Positions 43,453 through 53,627 of a stretch of 56,951 bases of DNA are shown piece after piece. The DNA is from Bacteroidota bacterium (GTDB lineage Bacteria > Bacteroidota > Bacteroidia > JAFLBG01). The number at the start of each line of letters is the position of its first letter. Positions within the stretch are counted from its first letter, which is position 1. The notes below the pieces were generated by a model. That model saw nothing but the letters and a program-made list of their open reading frames with translations, did not search any database and was not told the origin of the DNA. Location of the stretch: NCBI GenBank assembly GCA_017303975.1, contig JAFLBG010000020.1, positions 1-56,951 on the forward strand, written 5' to 3'. A program made the translations under genes and the position numbers.

Positions 43453-43994
43453 TGCAGTTAATTGATACTCCTATAAGTGGTTTATTTGTTGTGCAACCAC
43501 GTGTTATTGAAGATGCACGTGGTTATTTTTTCGAGTCTTTTAGCGCTTCTGTCTTTAAGAATATCGGTATAGAAGCAAATTTTGTACAGGACAATCAATC
43601 TCTTTCCAATAAAGGTGTACTGAGAGGATTGCATTTTCAAAATCCACCGCATGCTCAGGGTAAGTTGGTTAGAGTAATAAAAGGAGCTGTATTAGATTTG
43701 GCTGTGGATATAAGAAAAGATTCCGCAACCTATGGCAAGCACTATGCAATTGAGCTAAATGAGCAAAATAAAACGATGTTATGGATTCCGGAGGGTTTTG
43801 CGCATGGTTTTTTAACTTTAACCGATAATACAATTTTCTTTTACAAATGCACCAATTTTTACAATAAAGCATCCGAAGATTGCATAAAGTGGGACGATTC
43901 TACCTTAAATATTAATTGGGGGCTCTCAAACCCTATTATTTCTGAAAAAGACCAACAAGGCAAGCCATTTAATACCTTCCAAACCTTGTTTTAA
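43452..43994 (+). CDS. rfbC: dTDP-4-dehydrorhamnose 3,5-epimerase
   Basis: RfbC epimerises C-3 and C-5 of dTDP-4-keto-6-deoxyglucose on the way to dTDP-L-rhamnose. The 180-residue protein has the cupin-fold signature: ARGYFFESF at 22-30, LRGLHFQNPPHAQGKLVRV with the catalytic His61, WIPEGFAHGF near 110, and a YKC tyrosine near 130. Length is typical. The partner genes rfbA, rfbB and rfbD are not in this window, so they must be elsewhere, or the enzyme acts on another dTDP-sugar. It shares a base with the wzc stop. Confidence 0.93.
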   Translation: MQLIDTPISGLFVVQPRVIEDARGYFFESFSASVFKNIGIEANFVQDNQSLSNKGVLRGLHFQNPPHAQGKLVRVIKGAVLDLAVDIRKDSATYGKHYAIELNEQNKTMLWIPEGFAHGFLTLTDNTIFFYKCTNFYNKASEDCIKWDDSTLNINWGLSNPIISEKDQQGKPFNTFQTLF

Positions 43995-44016
43995 AGCCTA
44001 ATATTGGGTAACTTTG
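43986..44016 (+). promoter_or_regulatory. Candidate Bacteroidota promoter (-33 TTG, -7 TAACTTTG)
   Basis: A TTG at 43986-43988 and TAACTTTG at 44009-44016 are 20 bases apart, the spacing known for Bacteroidota sigma-ABfr promoters. It overlaps the end of rfbC and lies 17 bases before the ATG of the WecA-like gene, which may therefore have its own transcript. Confidence 0.58.
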
Positions 44017-44032
44017 CGGCTTAATTTCAGTT

Positions 44033-45091
44033 ATGATTATAAAATTACTATTCGCATTGTTGCTTTTGGGATTTTCTATTGTACTAAACAATGTTTTGCT
44101 ACGCTTTTCAAAAACTTTAGGAATAAGAAATCACGATTTAAGTATTGTTAGATGGAGCGCATCTTCCAAGCCTGCTCTTGGTGGAATATCTTTTTTTGTA
44201 ATATTTTTAATTTCTATTGCTTCCGCTGGCTTTTTAGTTCAAACGCACTTATACAATGCCCGCTTATTGGGTGTTATTGGTGCATGCTGCCTTGGTTTTA
44301 TAATGGGATTGGCAGACGATGCTTATAATACACGTCCTTTATTAAAATTTTTAGTTCAGGTATCGTGTGCGTTAATATTAATTTTTACTGGAACAATGAT
44401 TTCATTTTTTGATACAGCGTGGCTTAATTACCTTATTACTATAGTTTGGGTAGTAGGAATTATGAATTCTGTGAATATGCTTGATAATATGGATGCCGTA
44501 ACAACCAGTGTGTCTATAGCCATATTATTGGGTATTGTGGTGCTTCTCATTTTTAATAATAATACAGACTCTGTTTTGTTTTATGTTTTACTAGGAAATT
44601 TAGCGGCATTAGTAGGATTTTTATTTTTTAATTGGTATCCATCTAAAATGTTTATGGGAGATACCGGAAGTCAATATCTTGGGGCATTACTTGCTGCTGT
44701 AGGTATTATTTTTTATTGGAATGCGAATGATAATACGGTTGCAATTAATAATCAATGGATAAGATTGGTAGTTCCTTTATTGGCTTTTGCCGTACCTATA
44801 ATAGATACAACTACAGTAGTTGTAAATAGACTATTAAAAAAACAGTCGCCATTTGTTGGTGGGAAGGACCACACTACTCATCACCTTTTTTATATTGGAT
44901 TAACAGAGCGAAGAATAGCAATCTTGTTGTTTAGTATCTCGTTAGCTTCTGTGGCAATGATAGTTTGGTTTTTAAATAATTATGAGCTAACAATAAATAC
45001 GTTTAAATACTTGGCGTATATAAGTTTTATATTCTTTTTTTTGCTATTGTACGTGCCTACAGTTATTGTAAAGAGGAACAACAATAAATAG
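44033..45091 (+). CDS. Undecaprenyl-phosphate sugar-1-phosphate transferase (WecA/MraY family)
   Basis: The 352-residue polytopic protein has the motifs of the polyprenyl-phosphate N-acetylhexosamine-1-phosphate transferase family: Asp95-Asp96 in GLADDAYNTRP, NMLDNMD at 148-154, FMGDTGSQ near 212, and the His-rich loop KDHTTHHLFYIGL near 280, which in WecA-type enzymes recognises the UDP-sugar. About eleven helices span the membrane. It would start the lipid-linked repeat unit with GlcNAc-1-phosphate or a similar sugar. It shares a base with the following frame's GTG. Confidence 0.9.
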   Translation: MIIKLLFALLLLGFSIVLNNVLLRFSKTLGIRNHDLSIVRWSASSKPALGGISFFVIFLISIASAGFLVQTHLYNARLLGVIGACCLGFIMGLADDAYNTRPLLKFLVQVSCALILIFTGTMISFFDTAWLNYLITIVWVVGIMNSVNMLDNMDAVTTSVSIAILLGIVVLLIFNNNTDSVLFYVLLGNLAALVGFLFFNWYPSKMFMGDTGSQYLGALLAAVGIIFYWNANDNTVAINNQWIRLVVPLLAFAVPIIDTTTVVVNRLLKKQSPFVGGKDHTTHHLFYIGLTERRIAILLFSISLASVAMIVWFLNNYELTINTFKYLAYISFIFFFLLLYVPTVIVKRNNNK

Positions 45092-45123
45092 TGCGTTGCA
45101 ATAAAAACAAAAATGAACTACAA

Positions 45124-46329
45124 ATGAAAGCGATAACAGAGATTACAAAGTATAAAAAACATATAATAGCTTCTTTAGTATTAGTAGGCTTGTTTTTGGC
45201 TATAAAATTATTTATTTATGCGTTTAGTGAATCTAAAGATGATAATAGCTACCAACAGTATTTTAACAGTCACTACAAAGTATTTAGTTTAGGATTACCC
45301 AAGGATTTAAATTTTGCTGGAGAATATGTGCCAATAAATGATTTTTCAGTTAGAGAGGCTTTGGATAGAGAGTTATTGGTTAATACGTATTGGCAATCAC
45401 AAACACTTTTACTGCAAAAAAGAGCAAATAGATGGTTGCCAATTATTGAGCCTATTCTAAAAAAGAATGGTATTCCTGATGATTTTAAATACATAGCTAT
45501 TGTAGAAAGTGGATTAACAAATATTGTATCGCCCCAAAAAGCCACAGGATACTGGCAAATAATTGAAAGCACCGCTAAAGTATATGGGTTAGAAATAAAC
45601 GAAGAGGTAGATGAGCGTTACAATGTTATTAAATCTACCGAAGCTGCTTGCAAATATTTTAAAGAAGCATATAGCAAATTTAAAAATTGGACACTAGTAG
45701 CCGCATCATACAATATGGGAATGGGTGGGGTAGAAAGGCAGTTGGAAAAACAGAAAGTTTCAAGCTATTACGACTTACTTTTAAATGACGAAACATCTCG
45801 ATATGTATTTAGAATAGTATCTGTAAAAGAAATATTTACTAGACCGGAGGCATATGGTTTTATTGTTCGAAAAAAACACCTGTATTCTGCAATCCCAACT
45901 AATGAGATTGTAGTTGATTCATCTATATCAGATTTGACGGCCTTTGCATTAACTAACGGCCTTACGTATAAAGTATTTAAAATATTTAATCCTTGGCTAA
46001 GAAAAAACTCGCTAACTAATAAGGAACGAAAGCCGTACAAAATATTACTACCTAAAAATGAGTTTTTAACTGCCGATATTGATTGGGAGTATGGAGAATC
46101 TGATGGTTCTAGTCATATTGCGGCTGCAGTAGATTCTGCACAATATACTGTTTTGTCGGATACAATTAATAGAGTTATTCATGTTGTTAGAGAAGGGGAA
46201 ACCGTATCTTCACTAGCAAATAAGTATCAAGTAGATGAACAACAAATTAAAATGTGGAATATTTTGTCTGAGAATAATTCTTTAGTGCCTAATCAGGAAA
46301 TAATTATTTTCAAAAATAGAAAGAACTAA
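45124..46329 (+). CDS. Membrane-anchored lytic transglycosylase with LysM domain (MltD-like)
   Basis: The 401-residue protein (ATG at 45124; a GTG at 45091 opens the same frame and would overlap the previous stop) has one N-terminal membrane helix. A family 1 SLT domain follows, with catalytic Glu128 in YIAIVESGL and the motifs ATGYWQI and AASYNMGMGG. A LysM domain ends the protein (IHVVREGETVSSLA). It cleaves the MurNAc-GlcNAc bond in peptidoglycan. It is adjacent to the polysaccharide module but is likely a general wall enzyme. Confidence 0.88.
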   Translation: MKAITEITKYKKHIIASLVLVGLFLAIKLFIYAFSESKDDNSYQQYFNSHYKVFSLGLPKDLNFAGEYVPINDFSVREALDRELLVNTYWQSQTLLLQKRANRWLPIIEPILKKNGIPDDFKYIAIVESGLTNIVSPQKATGYWQIIESTAKVYGLEINEEVDERYNVIKSTEAACKYFKEAYSKFKNWTLVAASYNMGMGGVERQLEKQKVSSYYDLLLNDETSRYVFRIVSVKEIFTRPEAYGFIVRKKHLYSAIPTNEIVVDSSISDLTAFALTNGLTYKVFKIFNPWLRKNSLTNKERKPYKILLPKNEFLTADIDWEYGESDGSSHIAAAVDSAQYTVLSDTINRVIHVVREGETVSSLANKYQVDEQQIKMWNILSENNSLVPNQEIIIFKNRKN

Positions 46330-46334
46330 GCTAT

Positions 46335-49172
46335 ATGCAAGATTTTGTAGCTCCGGAAACTGAAGAGTTAGAAGTAATTGGAGCGCGTGTCCATAATTTA
46401 AAGAACGTATCATTAAAAATTCCAAGAAATAAACTTGTTGTTTTTACCGGACTAAGTGGGAGCGGAAAATCGTCATTAGCATTTGATACGATATATGCAG
46501 AAGGGCAGAGGCGTTATATAGAAAGTTTTTCGGCATATGCCAGGCAGTTTTTGGGTAGTTTAGAACGACCCGATGTAGACAAAATAACAGGGCTTAGCCC
46601 TGTTATTTCTATTGAGCAAAAAACTGTAAATAGAAATCCTAGATCTACAGTAGGTACCATTACCGAGATTTATGATTTTATGCGTCTGCTTTTTGCACGT
46701 GCCTCTGACGCATATTCATACGTTACCGGAGAAAAAATGGTGCGGTATTCGGATGCTCAAATAATTGAGTTGCTAATCCAAAAATTTGATAAAAAGGAAA
46801 TAATTTTACTTGCCCCACTCGTAAAAGGAAGAAAAGGGCATTATCGAGAATTGTTCGAACAGCTTGCCAAACAAGGCTTTTTGCGTGCACGTGTAGATGG
46901 GAAAATAATCGAACTACATAAACGAACACAGCTTGACAGGTATAAAATACATGATATTGAAGCTGTAATTGACAGAATAGTAATTAGTGAAGCTAACAAG
47001 CAACGTATTATAGATTCACTTCAAGTTGCCATGAAACAAGCCAAAGGAACTGTGATGGTTATAGAGGCGGATGGAGACCAAGTACAGCATTTTAGTAGGT
47101 ACTTAATGTGTCCTACTTCCGGTGTTTCTTATGACGAGCCACAACCCAACTTGTTTTCGTTCAATTCGCCATACGGGGCTTGTACTAAGTGTAATGGGTT
47201 GGGTGAAGTTTCTGAAATTGATATAAAAAAAATTATTCCTAATTCTAAGTTATCTATTAAGAAAGGCGCTATAATTCCACTCGGAGAGTACAAGAATAAC
47301 TGGGTATTTAGACAAATAGAAGCTATTGCAGAAAAATACAAATTTACACTAGATACACCTGTTGAAGATATTAGCGAGAATGCAATTAATGTTATTTTGT
47401 TTGGTTCAGAGGAGGTATTTAAAGTAAAAGAGCAAGCCGATAGTCAGGCAACCTCTTATTCTATGAATTTTGAAGGTATTGTGAATTTTATTATTCGTCA
47501 GCAGCAGGAGTTAGGCAGCGAAAGCATTGATAAGTGGGCGCAAGGCTTTATGAATAAGGTTGTTTGTGCTACATGTAATGGTGCACGTTTGAAAAAAGAA
47601 GCACTGTATTTTAAAATTGGGCAAAAAAATATTGCCGAATTAGCAGCACTTGATATTAATGATTTGAAGGTTTGGTTTGCTGATTTAGAACTGAAACTAG
47701 ATAAAAAGCAAAATGTAATAGCTAAAGATGTTTTAAAAGAAATTCGTTCTCGAATAGATTTTTTAATCGATGTTGGATTAGATTATATAAAATTGGATCG
47801 AAGCTCCAAAACCCTTTCTGGGGGAGAAGCTCAACGGATTCGATTAGCCACGCAAATTGGTTCGCAGCTAGTTGGTGTGTTGTATATTTTAGATGAACCA
47901 AGTATTGGGCTTCATCAGCGTGATAATACACGATTGATAGAGGCGCTAAAAAATCTGCGAGATATTGGCAATTCTGTATTGGTTGTAGAGCATGATAAAG
48001 AGATGATTCTTGCGGCTGATTATGTAGTAGATATTGGTCCTTATGCCGGAGTGCATGGTGGACATATTGTTGCAGAAGGAACTCCAAAACAATTAAAGAA
48101 AAGCAACACCCTCACAACAGATTATTTATCCGGTAAAAAAAATATTCTTGTACCAAAGCAAAGACGCAAAGGGAATGGAGAGGAGCTTGTATTAACTGGA
48201 GCCAAAGGAAATAATTTAAAAAACCTTACCGTTAAATTTCCATTGGGTAAGTTTATTTGTATTACGGGTGTTTCCGGAAGTGGAAAATCTACTCTGGTTA
48301 ACGAGACACTGTACCCAATTCTTAGCGCGTATTTGTATAATTCGCTTAAGAAACCAATGCCGCATACTTCTATAACAGGGCTTAAACATATTGATAAAGT
48401 AATTGATATAGATCAATCTCCAATTGGTCGAACACCACGTTCTAATCCTGCTACCTATACGAATGTGTTTTCCGATATACGAGCATTGTATGCCGAATTG
48501 CCTGAAGCAAAAATTAGAGGGTATAAGCCCGGCAGATTCTCTTTTAATACAAAAGGTGGTAGATGCGAAACATGTCAAGGTGCTGGAGTTAAGACTATAG
48601 AAATGAATTTTTTGCCAGACGTATATGTTTCGTGCGAAGCATGTAACGGCAAAAGATACAATAGAGAAACTTTAGAAATTAGATATAAAGGCAAATCCAT
48701 AAACGATGTGCTGAATATGACCATTGAGCATGCTGTTGATTTTTTTGAAAATATTCCTGCAATCGTTTCTAAAATAAGGGCGTTAAAAGAAGTTGGACTT
48801 GGATATATCACATTAGGGCAGCAATCTACAACACTTTCGGGAGGAGAAGCGCAACGAGTAAAGTTAGCTACGGAGCTTTCTAAAAAAGAAACCGGTCGTA
48901 CGTTTTATATTTTAGATGAACCAACAACCGGTTTACATTTCGAGGATATTCGAATTTTATTAGAGGTGCTAAATAGATTGGTGGATGCCGGTAATACCGT
49001 ATTAGTTATAGAACACAACATGGATATTATTAAAGTTGCGGATCATGTAATTGATATTGGTCCAGAGGGGGGAGATAAAGGGGGCCATCTTTTATGCGAA
49101 GGCACTCCGGAGGAAATAGTAAAAAACAAGAATAGTATTACTGCAAAATACTTATTGGAAGAATTAAAATAG
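46335..49172 (+). CDS. uvrA: Excinuclease ABC subunit A
   Basis: UvrA recognises helix-distorting DNA damage together with UvrB. The 945-residue protein has two ABC modules: Walker [10 protein letters not shown] near residue 39 and GVSGSGKST near 645; signature [14 protein letters not shown] near 495 and [14 protein letters not shown] near 835. The C-terminal zinc finger [14 protein letters not shown] is complete. The first zinc module has CPTSG where gamma-proteobacterial UvrA has CPxCG; I recall this variation as common in Bacteroidota. Length is normal. It lies five bases downstream of the transglycosylase. Confidence 0.97.
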   Translation: MQDFVAPETEELEVIGARVHNLKNVSLKIPRNKLVVFTGLSGSGKSSLAFDTIYAEGQRRYIESFSAYARQFLGSLERPDVDKITGLSPVISIEQKTVNRNPRSTVGTITEIYDFMRLLFARASDAYSYVTGEKMVRYSDAQIIELLIQKFDKKEIILLAPLVKGRKGHYRELFEQLAKQGFLRARVDGKIIELHKRTQLDRYKIHDIEAVIDRIVISEANKQRIIDSLQVAMKQAKGTVMVIEADGDQVQHFSRYLMCPTSGVSYDEPQPNLFSFNSPYGACTKCNGLGEVSEIDIKKIIPNSKLSIKKGAIIPLGEYKNNWVFRQIEAIAEKYKFTLDTPVEDISENAINVILFGSEEVFKVKEQADSQATSYSMNFEGIVNFIIRQQQELGSESIDKWAQGFMNKVVCATCNGARLKKEALYFKIGQKNIAELAALDINDLKVWFADLELKLDKKQNVIAKDVLKEIRSRIDFLIDVGLDYIKLDRSSKTLSGGEAQRIRLATQIGSQLVGVLYILDEPSIGLHQRDNTRLIEALKNLRDIGNSVLVVEHDKEMILAADYVVDIGPYAGVHGGHIVAEGTPKQLKKSNTLTTDYLSGKKNILVPKQRRKGNGEELVLTGAKGNNLKNLTVKFPLGKFICITGVSGSGKSTLVNETLYPILSAYLYNSLKKPMPHTSITGLKHIDKVIDIDQSPIGRTPRSNPATYTNVFSDIRALYAELPEAKIRGYKPGRFSFNTKGGRCETCQGAGVKTIEMNFLPDVYVSCEACNGKRYNRETLEIRYKGKSINDVLNMTIEHAVDFFENIPAIVSKIRALKEVGLGYITLGQQSTTLSGGEAQRVKLATELSKKETGRTFYILDEPTTGLHFEDIRILLEVLNRLVDAGNTVLVIEHNMDIIKVADHVIDIGPEGGDKGGHLLCEGTPEEIVKNKNSITAKYLLEELK

Positions 49173-49228
49173 ATTTTTTAATTCCTTTAAATTAGTGGTA
49201 AAATTGTACATACTTAATTGATAAAAAT

Positions 49229-50563
49229 ATGTTTGAAAGTTTAAGTGATAAGTTAGAAAGAGCGTTTAAGGTTCTTAAAGGTCAAGGGAAAATTACAGAA
49301 GTAAACGTTTCAGAAACGTTAAAGGAAATTAGAAAAGCCTTGCTGGATGCGGATGTTAACTACAAAGTAGCTAAAACATTTACAGATACTGTAAAAGAAA
49401 AAGCATTAGGACAAAACGTGCTTACGGCAATATCTCCAGGTCAATTATTAACAAAACTAACCCACGATGAGCTTACCCAACTAATGGGTGGACAAAAAGC
49501 TGAAATATCTTTAGCCGGAAATCCTACGGTAATCCTAATGAGTGGATTGCAAGGTTCTGGTAAAACAACTTTTTCTGGCAAGTTGGCTAACTTTTTAAAA
49601 ACAAAAAAAGGAAAAAGTCCATTATTGGTAGCTTGCGATATTTACCGTCCAGCTGCAATTGACCAATTGCATGTATTGGGTGAGCAGATTGGTGTTCCGG
49701 TGTTTTCGGATAAAGAAAGTAAAGATGCTATTTCTATCGCTAAACGTGGTATTGAACAAGCTCGATTAAATGGTAATTCTGTTGTAATTATAGATACCGC
49801 AGGTCGTTTAGCGGTTGATGAACAAATGATGAATGAAATTGAAGCTATTAAAAAAGCAATATCTCCTCAAGAGATTTTGTTTGTTGTAGATTCAATGACA
49901 GGTCAAGATGCAGTAAATACAGCAAAAACCTTTAACGAGCGATTGGATTTTGATGGTGTGGTACTTACCAAACTTGATGGAGATACCCGCGGTGGTGCTG
50001 CATTGTCAATTAAATCGGTGGTAAATAAACCTATCAAGTTTATTGGTACTGGTGAAAAAATGGAAGCTATTGATATATTTTATCCGGAACGTATGTCGGA
50101 TAGAATATTGGGAATGGGGGATGTTGTAACTCTTGTGGAACGTGCTCAAGAGCAATTTGATGCAGAAGAAGCCAGAAAAATACAAAAGAAAATTGCTAAG
50201 AATCAGTTTACATTTTCCGATTTTTTAAATCAAATTCAGCAGATTAAAAAAATGGGAAATATTAAGGATTTGATGGGCATGATTCCGGGTGTGGGCAAAG
50301 CAATTAAAGATATTGATATAGATGACGATGCTTTTAGAAGCATTGAAGCTATCATCCATTCTATGACTCCAAAAGAACGAGAAACTCCTGATATTATTAA
50401 TGGTAGCCGCAGACAACGAATTGCGAAAGGGAGCGGAACTACTATTCAGGATGTGAATAAGCTGTTAAAGCAGTTTGAAGATATGCGCAAGATGATGAAA
50501 ACCATGAACAACAAAGATCAAATGATGAAGATGATGCGCAATATGCCAAAGATGGGGCGATAG
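49229..50563 (+). CDS. ffh: Signal recognition particle GTPase Ffh
   Basis: Ffh delivers membrane proteins to the translocon with 4.5S RNA. The 444-residue protein has the N domain (residues 1-90), the G domain with MSGLQGSGKTTF (about 108-119), IIDTAGRLAVDE and TKLDGDTRGGAALS, and a methionine-rich M domain ending MMKMMRNMPK. It is complete and of the expected length. The 4.5S RNA gene is not seen in the window. Confidence 0.97.
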   Translation: MFESLSDKLERAFKVLKGQGKITEVNVSETLKEIRKALLDADVNYKVAKTFTDTVKEKALGQNVLTAISPGQLLTKLTHDELTQLMGGQKAEISLAGNPTVILMSGLQGSGKTTFSGKLANFLKTKKGKSPLLVACDIYRPAAIDQLHVLGEQIGVPVFSDKESKDAISIAKRGIEQARLNGNSVVIIDTAGRLAVDEQMMNEIEAIKKAISPQEILFVVDSMTGQDAVNTAKTFNERLDFDGVVLTKLDGDTRGGAALSIKSVVNKPIKFIGTGEKMEAIDIFYPERMSDRILGMGDVVTLVERAQEQFDAEEARKIQKKIAKNQFTFSDFLNQIQQIKKMGNIKDLMGMIPGVGKAIKDIDIDDDAFRSIEAIIHSMTPKERETPDIINGSRRQRIAKGSGTTIQDVNKLLKQFEDMRKMMKTMNNKDQMMKMMRNMPKMGR

Positions 50564-50629
50564 CATTCTTTGAATTATTTTTTGTATATTCAATAATCTT
50601 AAATTCCCCCTCTATTTTTAATTAGTTAT

Positions 50630-51505
50630 ATGCTATTACTTGACGGTAAAAAGGTTTCGGATTACGAATTGTCTAAGCTTGAAATAGAGATTAATAAAAT
50701 CAAACAATCCGGAGGTCGAGTTCCGCATTTAGCTGCTGTTCTTGTTGGTAATAATCCCGCTAGCGTAGCATATGTAAATTCAAAAATTAAAGCATGTGCT
50801 AGGATTGGGCTTACATCTAGTTTAGTTTCTTTGCCCGAAACAATTTCCGAAATAGAACTTACCCAAAAAATTAATGAACTAAATGATGATGCATCGTTAG
50901 ATGGTTATATTGTTCAATTACCTTTGCCAAAGCATATCAACGAGCAATTTATTTTAGATAAAATTGCTCCCGAGAAAGATGTAGATGGCTTTCATCCGGT
51001 AAATATTGGCAGAATGACACTTTCCTTGCCGTGTTATTTGCCTGCAACTCCCATGGGTATTATTAAAATATTGGAGTATTATAAAATTGAAACAGAAGGT
51101 AAGCATTGCGTAGTTGTTGGGCGCAGTCACATTGTTGGCACACCAATTAGTATTTTACTTTCTAGAAATGAATATCCTGGAAACTGCACCGTTACAATTG
51201 CACATAGCAAAACAACCGATTTGAAGAGCATTTGTAGACAAGCAGATATTTTAATTGTTGCACTTGGAAGGCCTGAATTTATTGACGATTCATATATAAA
51301 AGAAGGCTGTGTTGTAATTGATGTAGGTATAAATAGGGTAGAGGATACAAGTACCAAAGGATATAAAATTGTGGGCGATGTAAATTTTACCAGTGTTAAA
51401 AATAAGTGTAGTGCAATTACACCTGTGCCCGGAGGAGTGGGTCCAATGACAATTATTTCATTGTTGGAAAATACATTAAGGGCCAATTTAAAACAGATTT
51501 ATTAA
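50630..51505 (+). CDS. folD: Methylenetetrahydrofolate dehydrogenase/cyclohydrolase
   Basis: FolD interconverts 5,10-methylene- and 10-formyl-tetrahydrofolate, the latter being the formyl donor for formyltransferases such as the one at 15914. The 291-residue protein has Tyr48-x3-Lys52 (YVNSK) of the cyclohydrolase site, the PLPKHI motif near 103, the NADP-binding GRSHIVGTPIS near 164, and the C-terminal PGGVGPMT signature. Length and motifs are standard. Confidence 0.96.
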   Translation: MLLLDGKKVSDYELSKLEIEINKIKQSGGRVPHLAAVLVGNNPASVAYVNSKIKACARIGLTSSLVSLPETISEIELTQKINELNDDASLDGYIVQLPLPKHINEQFILDKIAPEKDVDGFHPVNIGRMTLSLPCYLPATPMGIIKILEYYKIETEGKHCVVVGRSHIVGTPISILLSRNEYPGNCTVTIAHSKTTDLKSICRQADILIVALGRPEFIDDSYIKEGCVVIDVGINRVEDTSTKGYKIVGDVNFTSVKNKCSAITPVPGGVGPMTIISLLENTLRANLKQIY

Positions 51506-51513
51506 AATAAACT

Positions 51514-52506
51514 ATGAGCGTTTTTAAAAAATATTTAGTTGGATTATTGCTAACTACCATTTTCGTTTCGTGTAAAAATGATATTGATGTTTTGGCCGAC
51601 TGGAAGCAAAATACGGTTGTTTATGGATTGTTAGACCAATCAGAGACTACTCATTATATAAAAGTGGGAAAAGTATATTTGGGAGAAGGAAGTGCAATAG
51701 ATATGGCACAGATACAAGATTCGTTGTATTACAAAAACAATGTCTCTGTTGTGGTAGAAAGATGGAAAGGAAGTACATTAGTTACGAGTTATCAATTAAA
51801 TAGAGATTCTTCTATAGCTAAAAATCCGGGAGATTTTCTTAATCCTAAACAAATACTGTACACTTTTACGGCTCCGTTGTTTGATGATAGCCAATATCGA
51901 TTGAGTATTAAAGATGCAGCTACAGGGCATACTGTTACAGGTCAAACATCACTTATTAAAAGTAGTTTAAGTATTGCACGACCAACTACCAATCAAGTAA
52001 TGGATTTTGCGAATTACAATCGTACTTTTGACATTCAATGGAATGCTGCTGCAGGAGCTAGAATTTACCAGGTTTTTGCAGTGTTTCATTACAAAGAGTA
52101 TGGTCTTACAGATACAGTTGTTAAATCGATTACTTGGCCGGTTTCGGAAGTTAGGGTGCCAACTTTAAACGGGGGAGATCCTTTTACACTTAACATCGAC
52201 AAAAAAGCGTTTTATAAATATATAGCGGGAGCAGTTTCTAATGGCAGCAATGTGTTTGGCAGAGAGCCTCTTTATTTAGATGTTTTATTTACAGCAGCCG
52301 CGGACGATTTAGCTACATTTATTGAAGTTGGCAAGCCTTCAACCGGCATTGTTCAAGAAAGACCAGAATATACCAATTTAACAGGGGGATATGGAATATT
52401 CTCTGCCAGATATACTACCGGAGTTTACTCTCGACCATTTAATGCTAGAACGCTCGATTCTTTGTGTAGTGGTCAGTATACAAAAAATCTTAATTTTTGT
52501 TATTAG
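51514..52506 (+). CDS. Lipoprotein, DUF4249-like
   Basis: The 330-residue protein has a lipoprotein signal peptide (helix at 7-18, lipobox FVSC with Cys at about 20). The rest is beta-rich, with VYGLLDQSETTHYIKV near the start and fibronectin-like strands in the middle. This resembles the DUF4249 family, lipoproteins of Bacteroidota often encoded near TonB-dependent receptors; none is present here. Function unknown. It follows folD by eight bases and converges on recF. Confidence 0.62.
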   Translation: MSVFKKYLVGLLLTTIFVSCKNDIDVLADWKQNTVVYGLLDQSETTHYIKVGKVYLGEGSAIDMAQIQDSLYYKNNVSVVVERWKGSTLVTSYQLNRDSSIAKNPGDFLNPKQILYTFTAPLFDDSQYRLSIKDAATGHTVTGQTSLIKSSLSIARPTTNQVMDFANYNRTFDIQWNAAAGARIYQVFAVFHYKEYGLTDTVVKSITWPVSEVRVPTLNGGDPFTLNIDKKAFYKYIAGAVSNGSNVFGREPLYLDVLFTAAADDLATFIEVGKPSTGIVQERPEYTNLTGGYGIFSARYTTGVYSRPFNARTLDSLCSGQYTKNLNFCY

Positions 52507-52515
52507 ATATAGTAA

Positions 52516-53619
52516 TTAGTTGGTAGTAATTGCTCCTTGCTCCACTTTAAAAATGGAATAATCAACATGCAGTTTAGCAAATAGATTGTTCATTCTTTCG
52601 TAGTTTGTATCCGTTATAAAAACCTGCCCAAAATCTTTATGACTAATGGTTTGTATAAGCTGTGTCATACGTGTTTCATCTAATTTGTCGTAAATGTCAT
52701 CCATCAATAGAATTGGTGTAATCCCCAAAGTTTCAAAAATGAAATAATATTGAGCAAGCTTTAGTGCCAATAGATAGGATTTCTGTTGTCCTTGTGATGC
52801 AAATCGTTTTATAGGAAAGTTATTTAGGGTAAATTCTAGATCGTCTTTATGTATGCCCGAAGTAGTGTATTCTGCATACCTATCTCTAGGTAGAGCAGCT
52901 TCCAAAATGTTTTCGAAAGCCCCCTCGTTTAATGATGAAATATAGGTTAACCCCACCTTTTCTTTCCCTCCTGAAATTTTCTGGTAGTTTTCTTGAAATA
53001 GAGGCTCGAATTGTGATATGAACTTTTTTCTCTTTTTATTTATTCTTTCACCAAGCGGAATAAGCTGTCCATCCCAAACTTCTAGTTGCGAATAGTCGAA
53101 CGAATTTGTTTTAGAAAAATTTTTTAAAAGAGCATTTCTTTGTGTTAATACTTTGTTGTATGAAATTAAATCTTCCAAATATTCTTTATCAAACTGAAAA
53201 ATTACATTGTCAATAAATTTCCTTCTAAATTCACTTCCTTCTGATATTAACTCACTATCCGATGGAGATATCATTACCAAAGGAATTAAGCCAATGTGGT
53301 CGGATAATCGTTGGTATTCTTTCTTGTTTTTTTTGAATGATTTTTTTGCTCCTCGTTTTTGTCCACAATGTATTTCGTATTCATTTCCATCGTTCAAAAA
53401 CGCACCTTGAATTACAAAGAATGGCGCATCATGCAGTATATTTTGACTATCTATTGGATTGAAAAAACTTTTGCAAAATGATAGGTAATAAATTGCATCT
53501 AATAAATTAGTTTTTCCCTCGCCATTGTTACCTGTAAAGCAATTTAGTTTTTTTGATAAATTAATATCTGCTTGCGCACAATTTTTAAAATTTATAATTG
53601 ATAGGTGCTTTAAGTGCAT
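52516..53619 (-). CDS. recF: DNA replication and repair protein RecF
   Basis: RecF loads RecA at gaps in DNA through RecOR. The 367-residue protein is an SMC-like ATPase: Walker A GNNGEGKT at 30-37, then NLLDAIYYLSFCKSF, the signature-type FASQGQQKSYLLALKLAQ near 280, and Walker B ILLMDDIYDKLDETR near 315. Length is typical (about 360-370). It is followed on the same strand by no close gene; the upstream GT4 gene is eight bases away on the same strand and probably cotranscribed. Confidence 0.95.
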   Translation of the reverse strand: MHLKHLSIINFKNCAQADINLSKKLNCFTGNNGEGKTNLLDAIYYLSFCKSFFNPIDSQNILHDAPFFVIQGAFLNDGNEYEIHCGQKRGAKKSFKKNKKEYQRLSDHIGLIPLVMISPSDSELISEGSEFRRKFIDNVIFQFDKEYLEDLISYNKVLTQRNALLKNFSKTNSFDYSQLEVWDGQLIPLGERINKKRKKFISQFEPLFQENYQKISGGKEKVGLTYISSLNEGAFENILEAALPRDRYAEYTTSGIHKDDLEFTLNNFPIKRFASQGQQKSYLLALKLAQYYFIFETLGITPILLMDDIYDKLDETRMTQLIQTISHKDFGQVFITDTNYERMNNLFAKLHVDYSIFKVEQGAITTN

Positions 53620-53627
53620 TTTGAATA

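Noticed and set aside
45091-45123. GTG start for the lytic transglycosylase
   Set aside because: It overlaps the previous stop and adds eleven polar residues; the ATG at 45124 gives a normal membrane-anchor N-terminus. It cannot be fully excluded.
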